Origin: Dellaglioa kimchii
GTDB lineage: Bacteria; Bacillota; Bacilli; Lactobacillales; Lactobacillaceae
Reading direction: 5' to 3'
NCBI RefSeq assembly: GCF_046115505.1
Contig: NZ_CP170736.1
Location: 248,001 to 312,000 of the forward strand
DNA: 64,000 bases
In this document: piece after piece, positions 49,695 through 59,162 of the stretch
Layout: every line of letters starts with the position of its first letter
How positions within the stretch are numbered: the stretch's first letter is position 1
Position numbers and translations under genes: made by a program
The notes under the pieces: model-generated
Told to the model about the DNA's origin: nothing
Database searches by the model: none
The model's input: only the letters and a program-made list of their open reading frames with translations

Positions 49695-50645
49695 ATGACG
49701 ACATTTGAACATGAAACAGTACTACTAAATGAAGCAGTAGATGGGTTGGCTATTAAACCAGATGGTATATATGTTGATTGTACTTTGGGTGGCGGTGGAC
49801 ATAGTGCCCTAATCCTGTCTCAACTAAGTACGGAGGGACATTTATATGCTTTTGACCAGGATCAAACAGCGATTACTTATAATGAAGAGCATTTAAAAAA
49901 ATACATAGAAAATGGACAAGTTACTTTTATTAAACGCAATTTTAAAGATTTAAAAGCCGCGTTACTGGAACTTAATGTGACGGAAGTAGATGGTGTACTC
50001 TATGACTTAGGTGTATCATCCCCACAATTTGATGTCGCAGAACGAGGCTTCAGTTATCAGCACGATGCGCCGTTAGATATGAGGATGGATTTAAGTGCAG
50101 AATTAACAGCTAAAGAGATTGTTAATAATTGGACATATCAAGAACTTATTAGAATCTTTTTTAGATATGGTGAAGAAAAATTTGCAAAGTCAATTGCTCG
50201 TCAGATTGAAAATGCTAGAGAAAATGAAGAAATTGTTACAACTAGTCAATTAGTTGAATTAATTAAAATGGGTATTCCGGCTCGTGCAAGACGAACAGGT
50301 GGGCACCCTGCTAAAAAAGTTTTTCAAGCTATTCGAATTGCGGTTAATGATGAATTGGGTGTTTTAGAAGATTCATTAGAGCAAGCAATTGATTTAATTA
50401 ATGTTAAGGGGCAAGTTAGCGTTATTACATTTCAGTCATTAGAAGATAGATTGGTCAAAACGATGTTTAAGGAACGAACAAGTTTACCAGAGTTACCACC
50501 GGGTTTACCTGTAATTCCAGATAATATTCAGCCAAATTATGCACTAGTTAATAAAAAGCCAATTTTACCATCAGAATTAGAATTACAGAATAATAGGCGT
50601 GCACATTCAGCAAAATTGAGAATTATAAAACGATTGAAAAAATAA
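49695..50645 (+). CDS. rsmH: RsmH 16S rRNA (cytosine-1402-N4) methyltransferase
   Basis: RsmH (MraW), about 316 residues, methylates C1402 of 16S rRNA using SAM. Seen: TVLLNEAVDGL, the SAM motif YVDCTLGGGGHSALIL, DGVLYDLGVSSPQFD, ERGFSYQHDAPLDMRMD and the C-terminal RRAHSAKLRIIKR. The start is ATG 49695 after AAAGGGGA; the ATG at 49677 precedes that site. Confidence 0.97.
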   Translation: MTTFEHETVLLNEAVDGLAIKPDGIYVDCTLGGGGHSALILSQLSTEGHLYAFDQDQTAITYNEEHLKKYIENGQVTFIKRNFKDLKAALLELNVTEVDGVLYDLGVSSPQFDVAERGFSYQHDAPLDMRMDLSAELTAKEIVNNWTYQELIRIFFRYGEEKFAKSIARQIENARENEEIVTTSQLVELIKMGIPARARRTGGHPAKKVFQAIRIAVNDELGVLEDSLEQAIDLINVKGQVSVITFQSLEDRLVKTMFKERTSLPELPPGLPVIPDNIQPNYALVNKKPILPSELELQNNRRAHSAKLRIIKRLKK

Positions 50646-50672
50646 TATTTTATAATAAAGGGGTTACATATC

Positions 50673-51041
50673 ATGGCACAAAATAGCACAGCACGACAAA
50701 TGCCAAGAGAATATAAAGAAAATCCAAGACAACAACCTATACATAAAAAAACAGTGGGAGCACAAAGTGTTGCATTTTCTAGAATTGAAAAATCATTATT
50801 TGGTTTAATTGGTGCAATTTCTTTGGTACTTATGCTTATGCTAGTTTCATCTCAGGTAGAGTTGTCTAATAGTAGTCAATTTTTACAAAATATTAACAGC
50901 GAAATAACAGCTATTCAAACTAAGAGTTCTGATTTGACACAAGAAGTGAACGAACTTGCCAGTAATGATCGATTAAATAGTATCGCTAATAAAAATGGTC
51001 TTAATTTAAGTGAGAGTAGAATAAGGAATGTAACGAAATGA
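50673..51041 (+). CDS. ftsL: FtsL cell division protein
   Basis: FtsL (122 residues) is a single-pass divisome protein. Seen: a basic cytoplasmic tail (about 1-45), one membrane helix (about 48-67) and a short extracellular coiled coil (INSEITAIQTKSSDLTQEVNEL), ending with the typical LNSIANKNGLNLSESRIRNV (in part). It overlaps the next gene by four bases (ATGA), so the two are coupled. Confidence 0.92.
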   Translation: MAQNSTARQMPREYKENPRQQPIHKKTVGAQSVAFSRIEKSLFGLIGAISLVLMLMLVSSQVELSNSSQFLQNINSEITAIQTKSSDLTQEVNELASNDRLNSIANKNGLNLSESRIRNVTK

Positions 51042-53203
51042 ATAATCAAAAGCAACGGATGATAAATGACATGAAAAAGAAACGTAGAAATAGGCAAAGG
51101 TTTGGTGTGCTACTAATCCTGGCCGTTTTAGCGATTCTTTTGATGTTTATCATTCGTTTTTCTTATATTGTAATAGGTGGAAAAGTTTCAGATGTTAATT
51201 TAAGTAGCCAAACACAGGCACTTTATGAAAATAGTCGAATTGATAAAGCAAATAGAGGAACCATTTATGATGATTCAAATCAACCGATTGCTGAAGATAC
51301 AACAAACTACTCAATTTATGCAGTTCTATCAAAATCATATGTTGGTGCAAATAACAAAGCGTTATACGTTACTGATAAGAGTAAAGCTGCAAAAGTTATT
51401 AGTGATGCGATTGGAATGAAAGAATCTAAAGTTTACAATATTTTGAATGCAAAAAAAGGAACTTACCAAGTTGAATTTGGTAATTCTGGTAAAAACTTAT
51501 CTTTGGAAACAAAAAACAAGATAGAATCAGCAGATTTAAAAGGTATTTATTTCACTGAAACACAAGCAAGATTATATCCAAATGGCGTTTTTGCATCACA
51601 TTTAATTGGTGTGACAAAAAGCACTTCAAAAAAAGGTGATTCAACTTTATCTGGTGTAATGGGACTAGAATTAGCATTTAATAAACAATTAAGTGGAACA
51701 GACGGGTTAAAAAAGGTCCAAAAAGATAGTTATGGTTACCAACTACCAAACTCAAAGACAAAAACAAAAAAAGTTGAAAATGGAAATAATATTTATACAA
51801 CCATTGATACAAAATTACAAACGTATCTTGAAACAACTCTAACTAACGTACAAAAAACATATAATCCTAAATCAATGAATGTTGTTATAATGAATGCTAA
51901 AAATGGAAAAATTTTGGCAGGAAGTCAACGGCCTACATTTAATGCAGATACCAAAAGTGGTATTTCAAAGATGTGGCGTAATACGCTAATTGAAGATAGT
52001 TATGAACCCGGCTCGACTATGAAAGTATTTACAATGGCAGCTGCTATTGAAAATAATGCCTACAATGAGAATGCCGTCTATAAATCAGGTGTTTTAAAAG
52101 TGGGAACTAAGATTGTTCCTGATTGGAATACATCTGGTTGGGGTTTAATCACTTATCGTGAAGGTTTCGCTCGTTCAAGTAATGTTGGTATGGCTAAGTT
52201 GGAACAAGCGATGGGGCATACTGCTTGGCTTAAATATATAAAAAAATTTGGTTTCCTGGAAAGTACAAATCTGGGATTAGCTAATGAAGCAAAAGGTAGT
52301 ATTGAATTTCAATACCCAATTGAACAAGCAGATACAGCTTTTGGTCAAGGAATAAATGTGACAACTATGCAAATGATGCAAGGTTTTACGGCATTTGCAA
52401 ACAACGGTAAGATGATCAAACCAACGCTTGTGGATAAAATTGTAGATCCTAATACTGGAAAAACAACGTATCAAGCTAAAACAACAAATTTAGGACAAGT
52501 TATTAAAAAATCAACGTCTAAAGAAGTATTAAGCATGATGCAAGATGTTATCTACAAAAATTATGGGACCGGTAATGCCTTTAAAATTGATGGTTACAAG
52601 ATAGCTGCAAAAACAGGGACTGCCCAAATTTCGGATCCAAATGGAACTGGATATCTAACGGGTGATGCAAATTATGTCTTTTCAGTTGTAGGTATGGCGC
52701 CGGCCAAAGATCCAAAATATATTATGTATGTAACGATGAAACAACCACAAAATATGCAAGGTACCAGTGGTAATGCTATTTTGGCACAAATATTTAATCC
52801 ATTGATGAAGAGGACATTAGAAGAAGACAGTTCAACGGCAGTATCAACTGCAAAGACTAATGTAACAGTAGCAGACGTTACAAATAGTTCAACTTCATCA
52901 GCTAAAACAAAATTAAACGAACAAAATCTAGATATTGCAGTTATCGGACATGGCAGAACGGTAGCTAATCAGTATCCACCTGCTGGAACGACTGTATTAT
53001 CCGGACGTAAAATATTGTTATTAACAAATGGTGAAATGATTATGCCTGATTTAACCGGTTGGTCAAAGAGTGATGCGGTGAATGCTGCAGAATTAATGAA
53101 ACTAAACTTAACGACAACGGGTAGTGGTTATGTAGCAGCTCAAAGTATTAAGGCGAATACAGTTGTTAAAAAATCAACTATGGTGAAATTAACGTTAAAA
53201 TAA
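51038..53203 (+). CDS. pbpB: Division transpeptidase PBP2B/FtsI with C-terminal PASTA domains
   Basis: This 721-residue class B penicillin-binding protein crosslinks septal peptidoglycan. Seen: basic cytoplasmic tail, one membrane helix (about 23-45), dimerisation domain beginning RGTIYDDSNQPIAED, then transpeptidase motifs STMK (Ser326), RSSN and KTGTAQ (Lys525). After about 600 two PASTA domains follow (VADVTNSSTSSAKTKL and MPDLTGWSKSDAVNAAEL), which can bind peptidoglycan or beta-lactams. Length is typical for Gram-positive PBP2B/PBP2x. It must act on D-Ala-D-Lac ended stems if the Ddl prediction is right. Confidence 0.95.
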   Translation: MNNQKQRMINDMKKKRRNRQRFGVLLILAVLAILLMFIIRFSYIVIGGKVSDVNLSSQTQALYENSRIDKANRGTIYDDSNQPIAEDTTNYSIYAVLSKSYVGANNKALYVTDKSKAAKVISDAIGMKESKVYNILNAKKGTYQVEFGNSGKNLSLETKNKIESADLKGIYFTETQARLYPNGVFASHLIGVTKSTSKKGDSTLSGVMGLELAFNKQLSGTDGLKKVQKDSYGYQLPNSKTKTKKVENGNNIYTTIDTKLQTYLETTLTNVQKTYNPKSMNVVIMNAKNGKILAGSQRPTFNADTKSGISKMWRNTLIEDSYEPGSTMKVFTMAAAIENNAYNENAVYKSGVLKVGTKIVPDWNTSGWGLITYREGFARSSNVGMAKLEQAMGHTAWLKYIKKFGFLESTNLGLANEAKGSIEFQYPIEQADTAFGQGINVTTMQMMQGFTAFANNGKMIKPTLVDKIVDPNTGKTTYQAKTTNLGQVIKKSTSKEVLSMMQDVIYKNYGTGNAFKIDGYKIAAKTGTAQISDPNGTGYLTGDANYVFSVVGMAPAKDPKYIMYVTMKQPQNMQGTSGNAILAQIFNPLMKRTLEEDSSTAVSTAKTNVTVADVTNSSTSSAKTKLNEQNLDIAVIGHGRTVANQYPPAGTTVLSGRKILLLTNGEMIMPDLTGWSKSDAVNAAELMKLNLTTTGSGYVAAQSIKANTVVKKSTMVKLTLK

Positions 53204-53219
53204 AAAGGTGAATATAGAT

Positions 53220-54692
53220 ATGAGAGCAGATAAATTAATCCAAAGTTTAAAATTTAAACGAGTATCAACGGCGATTGATTCAGAGTTAGATATTAAGCTA
53301 TTAACACAAGATACAAGAGAAGTTGTTGAAGATAGTCTATTTGTTGCTGTTGAAGGTTATACAGTTGATGGACATGATTTTGTGAATCAAGCGGTTGAAA
53401 AAGGCGCAAAGATTATTATTGCCCGTAAACCAGTTAATGTGTCGGTTCCTGTTGTGTACGTCCAAGATACAAACCGTGCGATGGCAATTCTTGCCGATGT
53501 ATTTTATGGCGTTCCAAGTCAGCAGATGAGAATGATTGGCGTTACTGGTACAAATGGTAAGACGACTGTTACACATTTGATTGAACAAATTTATCGTGAC
53601 TTAAATCAAAAAACAGGTTTAATCGGTACAATGTATCGTAAAATAAATGATACATTGTACCCTTCGAACAATACAACTCCAGATGTTATTACATTGCAAA
53701 GAACTTTAGCACAAATGAAACAAGAAAAAGTTGAAACTGTTGCAATGGAAGTTTCTTCACATGCGTTAGTCTTAGGACGTGTATGGGGTATTGATTTTGA
53801 TATCGCAGTTTTTACAAATTTGACACAAGATCATTTAGATTTTCATAAAACAATGGAAAATTATGCACATGCAAAAAGTATGTTATTTGCTCAGTTGGGT
53901 AATCATTATACTGAATCAGGCGACTCAAAAGTGGCTGTTTTAAATTTTGATGACCCAGTGGCTCGAACGTTTACTCAGTTTACTTCTGCTCAAATATTAT
54001 CTTACGGTATCGAAAATGATGATGCCATGATTCAAGCTAAAAATATTGAAATTAAGAGTCATGGAACTGAGTTTGATTTAATTCTATTTGGTGAAACAAC
54101 TCATGTAACAATGCAATTAATCGGCTTGTTTAATGTTTATAATATGCTTGCTGCGTTTAGTGCTGCATATGCTGCTGGACTTGATGAAACACAAATTATT
54201 AAATCACTTGAAAAAGTGACTGGTGTTAAAGGTCGTTTTCAATTAGTACCTTCTAAAACGGGTATCAGTGTAATTGTAGATTACGCGCACACACCAGATG
54301 GGTTATTAAATGTCTTAGAGACAATACAAGATTTTGCACAAAATAAAATTTATTGTATTGTTGGCTGCGGTGGTGATCGTGATAAAGGAAAACGTCCTAA
54401 AATGGCCAAAATTGCTGCTGACCATAGTGATTACCCAGTATTTACTATGGATAATCCTAGAACTGAAGATCCTAAGGAAATTATGGCAGACATGCTGACT
54501 GGAATTCCAGAAAATAGAGCAACTGTTATAATGGATCGACACGATGCAATTGCTCAAACAATAAAAAAGGCGCAACCAGGAGATGTTATTTTAATTGCTG
54601 GTAAAGGTCATGAAGATTATCAAATTCTTGGTCGAGAAAAAGTGCATTTTGACGATGTTGAAGAAGCATCGGGAGCATTAAATAAAAAATAA
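53220..54692 (+). CDS. murE: MurE UDP-MurNAc-tripeptide ligase, predicted meso-diaminopimelate-adding
   Basis: MurE (490 residues) adds the third stem-peptide residue. Seen: the ATP motif GVTGTNGKTTVTHL (about 103-116), the HTPDGL region of the central domain (DYAHTPDGLLNVL) and GCGGDRDKGKRPKMA. The specificity loop is DNPRTEDP with Arg414 (codon 54459-54461). Arg at this position binds meso-DAP in E. coli MurE (DNPRxEDP); lysine-adding MurE proteins have a different loop (DNPANDDP type in S. aureus). Start ATG 53220 follows AAAGGTG by 9 bases; a GTG at 53208 overlaps that site. Confidence 0.94.
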   Translation: MRADKLIQSLKFKRVSTAIDSELDIKLLTQDTREVVEDSLFVAVEGYTVDGHDFVNQAVEKGAKIIIARKPVNVSVPVVYVQDTNRAMAILADVFYGVPSQQMRMIGVTGTNGKTTVTHLIEQIYRDLNQKTGLIGTMYRKINDTLYPSNNTTPDVITLQRTLAQMKQEKVETVAMEVSSHALVLGRVWGIDFDIAVFTNLTQDHLDFHKTMENYAHAKSMLFAQLGNHYTESGDSKVAVLNFDDPVARTFTQFTSAQILSYGIENDDAMIQAKNIEIKSHGTEFDLILFGETTHVTMQLIGLFNVYNMLAAFSAAYAAGLDETQIIKSLEKVTGVKGRFQLVPSKTGISVIVDYAHTPDGLLNVLETIQDFAQNKIYCIVGCGGDRDKGKRPKMAKIAADHSDYPVFTMDNPRTEDPKEIMADMLTGIPENRATVIMDRHDAIAQTIKKAQPGDVILIAGKGHEDYQILGREKVHFDDVEEASGALNKK

Positions 54693-54713
54693 GAATTGAG
54701 TGAGGATAAGACA

Positions 54714-55679
54714 ATGACTAAACCAGAAATGTTTATACCGTTGGTAAGTGGATTCGCATTAACGTTTATGTTTATGCCATTATTTATTGGCTATTTTAGA
54801 ATACGTAAACAAGGGCAAATGATTAGAGAAGAAGGACCAAAATGGCATGAGAAAAAGTCTGGTACACCAACAATGGGTGGATTTGTCTTTAATATTGCTA
54901 TTATTATTACTGCAATTTGGACAGGTATATGGGCTAATTCTATGACACCAGCGATGATGATTATGATTTTCATCTTATTTTTATATGCTATTTTAGGATT
55001 TTGGGATGACAGTATCAAATTATTCAAACGACAAAATGAAGGTTTAAAGCCTTGGCAAAAATTATTGGGTCAAATAGTTGGTGGATTAATCTTCACCGTC
55101 GTTTATGTCCATGAACATTTGCCACTTGCAATTAATGTCTTTGGTTTTGGTGAGGTCTCAATCGGTATTCTTTATGCTGTATTCATTATTATTTGGCTTG
55201 TTGGATTCTCTAATGCGGTTAATTTAACTGATGGAATTGACGGTCTTGTTTCAGGTCAATCAATTATTGCATTCGGTGCATATGCAGTTGTTGCGCAAGT
55301 ACAACAACAAAAGGATGTACTTATTTTTTGTTTATCTGTCATTGGCGCATTAATTGCGTTCATTTGGTTTAATCATAAACCTGCTAAAGTTTTCATGGGA
55401 GATATGGGATCGTTAGCATTAGGTGGTGCATTAGCAACCGTTTCAATTTTATTACACCAAGAACTATCACTCATTTTTATTGGTATTATATTTGTTTGTG
55501 AAACGGCAAGTGTTATTTTACAAGTAGCTTCATTTAAATTAACAGGTAAACGCATATTCAAGATGAGCCCAATTCATCATCATTTTGAAATGAGTGGTTG
55601 GAATGAATGGAAAATTGATATTGTCTTTTGGACTATTGGGTTAATTGCTGCAATTTTAACGTTACTAGTCATTTTATAA
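54714..55679 (+). CDS. mraY: MraY phospho-MurNAc-pentapeptide transferase
   Basis: MraY (321 residues) moves phospho-MurNAc-pentapeptide to undecaprenyl phosphate, making lipid I in the membrane. It has about ten hydrophobic segments. Seen: GPKWHEKKSGTPTMGG, FWDDSIKLFKRQNEGL, NLTDGIDGL, and FKMSPIHHHFE near the C-terminus (catalytic Asp and His regions). Start ATG 54714 follows GAGTGAGGAT; ATG 54696 lies before it. Length is normal. Confidence 0.97.
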   Translation: MTKPEMFIPLVSGFALTFMFMPLFIGYFRIRKQGQMIREEGPKWHEKKSGTPTMGGFVFNIAIIITAIWTGIWANSMTPAMMIMIFILFLYAILGFWDDSIKLFKRQNEGLKPWQKLLGQIVGGLIFTVVYVHEHLPLAINVFGFGEVSIGILYAVFIIIWLVGFSNAVNLTDGIDGLVSGQSIIAFGAYAVVAQVQQQKDVLIFCLSVIGALIAFIWFNHKPAKVFMGDMGSLALGGALATVSILLHQELSLIFIGIIFVCETASVILQVASFKLTGKRIFKMSPIHHHFEMSGWNEWKIDIVFWTIGLIAAILTLLVIL

Positions 55680-55696
55680 AGGGAGATTTAATTGGA

Positions 55697-57073
55697 ATGA
55701 AAAATATTACGAATTATCAAAATAAAAAGGTTCTAGTTGTAGGTTTAGCAAAGAGTGGCTTGAATGCAGCCAAACTTTTAAAAGATTTAGGCGCATTTGT
55801 GACTGTGAATGATCATAAAAATATTGATGATAACCCTGAAGCTAAAGAGCTTTTGGCTGAAGGAATCAAAGTGATTACGGGCGGACACCCACTCTCTTTA
55901 CTAGATGAGGATTTTGAGTTAGTCGTAAAAAACCCTGGAATTCCATATACAAATTTACTTATTGCAAAGGCAATGGAAAAAGGTTTACCTATTATTACAG
56001 AACCAGAGCTTGCTTATGAAATTTCTGAAGCGCCAATGATCGGGGTTACAGGAACGAATGGTAAGACAACTACAACGACGCTGATTTCATTGATGTTAAA
56101 TCAAGAAAGAAAGCAAGGACGAGCATTTGTCGCTGGAAATATTGGTGTCCCATCTGTTGCCGTAGCAAAAAAGGCAACCAAAAATGATATTATTGTAGCT
56201 GAATTATCAAGTTTTCAATTATGTGGCATTGATAAATTGAAACCAGAAATAGCCGTTATTACTAATATTTATGAGGCACATACGGATTACCATAAAACTC
56301 GAGAAAATTATGTGAAAGCAAAAATGAGAATAACTGAAAATCAAGATTCTAGTGATTTTCTTGTTGTCAATTGGGATTTAAAAGAACTTCGTGAACTAGC
56401 TAAAACAAGTTCGGCTAACATTGTGCCATTTTCTAGATTAGATGAAATTGAAACAGGGGCTTATGTAAAAGACGGAAATATTTACTATCAAAATGAATTC
56501 ATTATGAAATCGGATGAAGTTAATATTCCTGGTGAACATAACATTGAAAATGCGCTTGCAGCTATTGTAACTGCTAAAATTAAAGGTGTAACAAATACTG
56601 CTATTCAAGAAGTATTATCGACATTTACAGGAGTACGCCACCGTACACAGTTTGTTAGCGCATGGCATAATCGCAAATTCTATAATGATTCAAAGGCAAC
56701 AAATATTGAAGCAACTGAAATGGCTGTAAAAGGATTTTCGAATCCAATTATACTATTAGCTGGTGGATTAGATAGAGGATTTACGTTTGAAAAATTGGTG
56801 CCTGTACTTAAAGCACATGTAAAAGCAATGATTGTTTTCGGTGAAACAGCTGATTTAATGCGAAATGCTGGAGAAGCGGCAGGTATTACTCAAATTAAGC
56901 AAGTCACTGATGTTGTTGCAGCTGTTCCTGAAGCATATAAATTAAGTGATAACAATGATATCATATTGTTATCTCCAGCAGCAGCTAGTTGGGATCAATA
57001 TCCTTCATTTGAAGTACGTGGTGACAAATATATTGAAGCGGTTGAAAAATTAATGCAAGTAGAGGATAAATAA
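55697..57073 (+). CDS. murD: MurD UDP-MurNAc-alanine:D-glutamate ligase
   Basis: MurD (458 residues) adds D-glutamate to UDP-MurNAc-Ala. Seen: the N-terminal nucleotide domain KKVLVVGLAKSGLNAAKLL, the ATP motif GVTGTNGKTTTTTLI (about 115-129), the carbamoylated-lysine region NYVKAKMRI, FYNDSKATN and SPAAASWDQYPSFEVRGD at the C-terminus. Start ATG 55697 follows AAGGGAG; the frame upstream runs inside mraY. Confidence 0.97.
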   Translation: MKNITNYQNKKVLVVGLAKSGLNAAKLLKDLGAFVTVNDHKNIDDNPEAKELLAEGIKVITGGHPLSLLDEDFELVVKNPGIPYTNLLIAKAMEKGLPIITEPELAYEISEAPMIGVTGTNGKTTTTTLISLMLNQERKQGRAFVAGNIGVPSVAVAKKATKNDIIVAELSSFQLCGIDKLKPEIAVITNIYEAHTDYHKTRENYVKAKMRITENQDSSDFLVVNWDLKELRELAKTSSANIVPFSRLDEIETGAYVKDGNIYYQNEFIMKSDEVNIPGEHNIENALAAIVTAKIKGVTNTAIQEVLSTFTGVRHRTQFVSAWHNRKFYNDSKATNIEATEMAVKGFSNPIILLAGGLDRGFTFEKLVPVLKAHVKAMIVFGETADLMRNAGEAAGITQIKQVTDVVAAVPEAYKLSDNNDIILLSPAAASWDQYPSFEVRGDKYIEAVEKLMQVEDK

Positions 57074-57074
57074 A

Positions 57075-58175
57075 ATGAAAATTATTGTTTCTGGTGGTGG
57101 CACTGGCGGGCATATTTACCCTGCGTTGGCCCTTATTGAAGCGCTAAAAGTAAAAGATCCAACGGCTGAATTTTTATATGTTGGGACTGAAAAAGGACTT
57201 GAGAGCCGAATCGTTCCAGATAATGGAATTCCATTTAAAACAATTAAAATTCAAGGATTTAAAAGATCGTTATCAGTAGAAAATATTAAGACAGTCCAAC
57301 TATTTTTAAAAAGTGTGAAAGACGCAAAGAAAATGATTAAAGAATTTAAACCAGACATTGTTATTGGAACAGGTGGTTACGTATGCGGTGCAGTGGTTTA
57401 TGCTGCTGCTCGATTACATATCCCAACTATTGTTCATGAACAAAATAGTGTTGCAGGTGTAACAAATAAATTTTTGAGCCACTTTGTTGATAAAGTAGCT
57501 ATTTCTTTTGAATCAGTTGCAGATCAATTTCCTAAGAAAAAAGTTGTTTTCACAGGGAATCCCCGCGCACAACAGGTTGTAAATGAAACAGAAATTGAAG
57601 CATTATCGCAATATGGATTATTAGATGATGTACCAACGATGTTAGTTTTTGGTGGTTCAAGAGGAGCTGCGAAAATTAATCAAGCAATGGTTGAAGCAAT
57701 TCCTGAATTAAATAAAAAACCATATCAAATTTTATTTGTTACAGGTAACGTTCACTACGATAAAATTATGAATGATTTAAACGGGATAGAATTAAATAAA
57801 AATATTGTGATAAAACCATATTTAAATAATATGCCTAATTTATTAAGCCATATTTCTGTCATTTTAGGACGTGCTGGTGCAACGAGTATAGCAGAAATAA
57901 CTGCACTCGGATTACCATCTATTTTGGTACCTAGCCCTTATGTTACAAATAATCATCAAGTAAAAAATGCAATGAGTCTAGTTGATAATAATGCAGCTAA
58001 GCTTATTACTGAGGATAAGTTAACGGGATCAAAATTGGTCATGGTTTCAGATGAAATGATGCTCAATACTGATGTGAGAAGACAGATGGCTAATAATTCA
58101 CGTAAAATGGGTGTGCCCAATGCTGCAGATAATCTAATTAAGGTTATGGAAGATTTAATCAAAATTAAAGAATAA
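57075..58175 (+). CDS. murG: MurG glycosyltransferase (lipid II synthesis)
   Basis: MurG (366 residues) adds GlcNAc to lipid I at the inner membrane face. Seen: the first glycine loop SGGGTGGHIYPALALI, the second VIGTGGYVCGAVVYAA, HEQNSVAGVTNK, LVFGGSRGA and LGRAGATSIAEITALGLPSILVPSPYV (in part). GAGGATAAATAAA precedes the ATG, one base after murD stops. Confidence 0.97.
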   Translation: MKIIVSGGGTGGHIYPALALIEALKVKDPTAEFLYVGTEKGLESRIVPDNGIPFKTIKIQGFKRSLSVENIKTVQLFLKSVKDAKKMIKEFKPDIVIGTGGYVCGAVVYAAARLHIPTIVHEQNSVAGVTNKFLSHFVDKVAISFESVADQFPKKKVVFTGNPRAQQVVNETEIEALSQYGLLDDVPTMLVFGGSRGAAKINQAMVEAIPELNKKPYQILFVTGNVHYDKIMNDLNGIELNKNIVIKPYLNNMPNLLSHISVILGRAGATSIAEITALGLPSILVPSPYVTNNHQVKNAMSLVDNNAAKLITEDKLTGSKLVMVSDEMMLNTDVRRQMANNSRKMGVPNAADNLIKVMEDLIKIKE

Positions 58176-58193
58176 GTTAGGAGGCCAAATAAG

Positions 58194-59042
58194 ATGTCAA
58201 AAAATAAATTCTTAAAAAGAAAAAAAGCTGAATTGACACCTTGGGAGGCCTTGCAAGAGAAAAAAAAGAAGAAAAATAAACGATTTGATTTTTTTGGAAA
58301 CCCCAAAACAATTAGTGACCGATTACCAAAATTAAAAAAATATCAACATCATGCCCTAAAACAAAAATTAATTATTATAATTGGTTCGTTTCTGATTATT
58401 GGTTTAATTGCACTATATTTTATTTCACCATTAAGTAAAATACAAAATATTAGTATTTCAGGTGAAAAAACAGTTTCAAAAGTACAAGTAGAAAATGCTA
58501 GTAATTTACACATTAATGATCCATTATCTCACGCGTTTTTTAGAAAAAAAGCTATTTTAAAGGATATAAAAAAAGAATTACCACAGGTGAAGTCACTAAC
58601 TGTTAGCCATAATAAATGGAATGGTGTTAAACTTTCTATTAATGAATATGATCTTGCAGGATATATTTATAAAAATAAAACATACTATCAATTATTTTTG
58701 AATGGGACAATTGGAAGTAAGAAATTTGACCAACCAGTGGGGAATTATCCTACGTATTCTAAGTTTAATCAAACAAATATATTGCAAAAAATGGTTAAAC
58801 AATACAAAAAAATTCCGATGAAAATCAGAAATGGGATATCAGAAATCGATTATCAACCATCCAAAGTGAATAATCAACGAATATATATATACATGAATGA
58901 CAGAAATAAAATTATTGCTAACATTGATAATTTTGCCGATAAAATGGCTTTCTATCCAAGTATTTCATCTAAAATGAAGAAAAAGGGTGTCGTTGATTTA
59001 GAAGTGGGTGCTTATTCTTATCCATATAATAAGAAAAGTTAA
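58194..59042 (+). CDS. divIB: DivIB/FtsQ cell division protein
   Basis: DivIB (282 residues) is a bitopic divisome protein working with FtsL and DivIC. Seen: a long lysine-rich cytoplasmic tail (about 1-60), one membrane helix (about 61-82), then the POTRA domain (ISPLSKIQNISISGEKTVSKVQ, in part) and the FtsQ beta domain with LFLNGTIG and KGVVDLEVGAYSYP. AGGAGG precedes the ATG. A 120-base gap to ftsA follows. Confidence 0.93.
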   Translation: MSKNKFLKRKKAELTPWEALQEKKKKKNKRFDFFGNPKTISDRLPKLKKYQHHALKQKLIIIIGSFLIIGLIALYFISPLSKIQNISISGEKTVSKVQVENASNLHINDPLSHAFFRKKAILKDIKKELPQVKSLTVSHNKWNGVKLSINEYDLAGYIYKNKTYYQLFLNGTIGSKKFDQPVGNYPTYSKFNQTNILQKMVKQYKKIPMKIRNGISEIDYQPSKVNNQRIYIYMNDRNKIIANIDNFADKMAFYPSISSKMKKKGVVDLEVGAYSYPYNKKS

Positions 59043-59071
59043 CAAAGTTGGTATGGCCTATGGGATATCCT

Positions 59072-59100
59072 TTCTAAATCAGGTCTTAATGTGGTAAAAT
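59072..59100 (+). promoter_or_regulatory. Internal promoter for ftsA-ftsZ
   Basis: TGTGGTAAAAT (59090-59100) is an extended -10 box identical over 11 bases to that of mraZ (49192-49202). The -35 at 17 bases (TTCTAA, 59072-59077) is weak. It lies in the 120-base gap between divIB and ftsA, where no terminator is seen. Confidence 0.55.
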
Positions 59101-59162
59101 ATGAGTACTATATCTTATAAAAAATAATATTAAAAGCAAGCTGTAAGGAGGTTCTTTTTCAG

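Noticed and set aside
57956..58306. Open frame of 116 codons antisense to murG/divIB
   Set aside because: Phe/Leu-rich product caused by the lysine-rich plus-strand start of divIB; no independent evidence.
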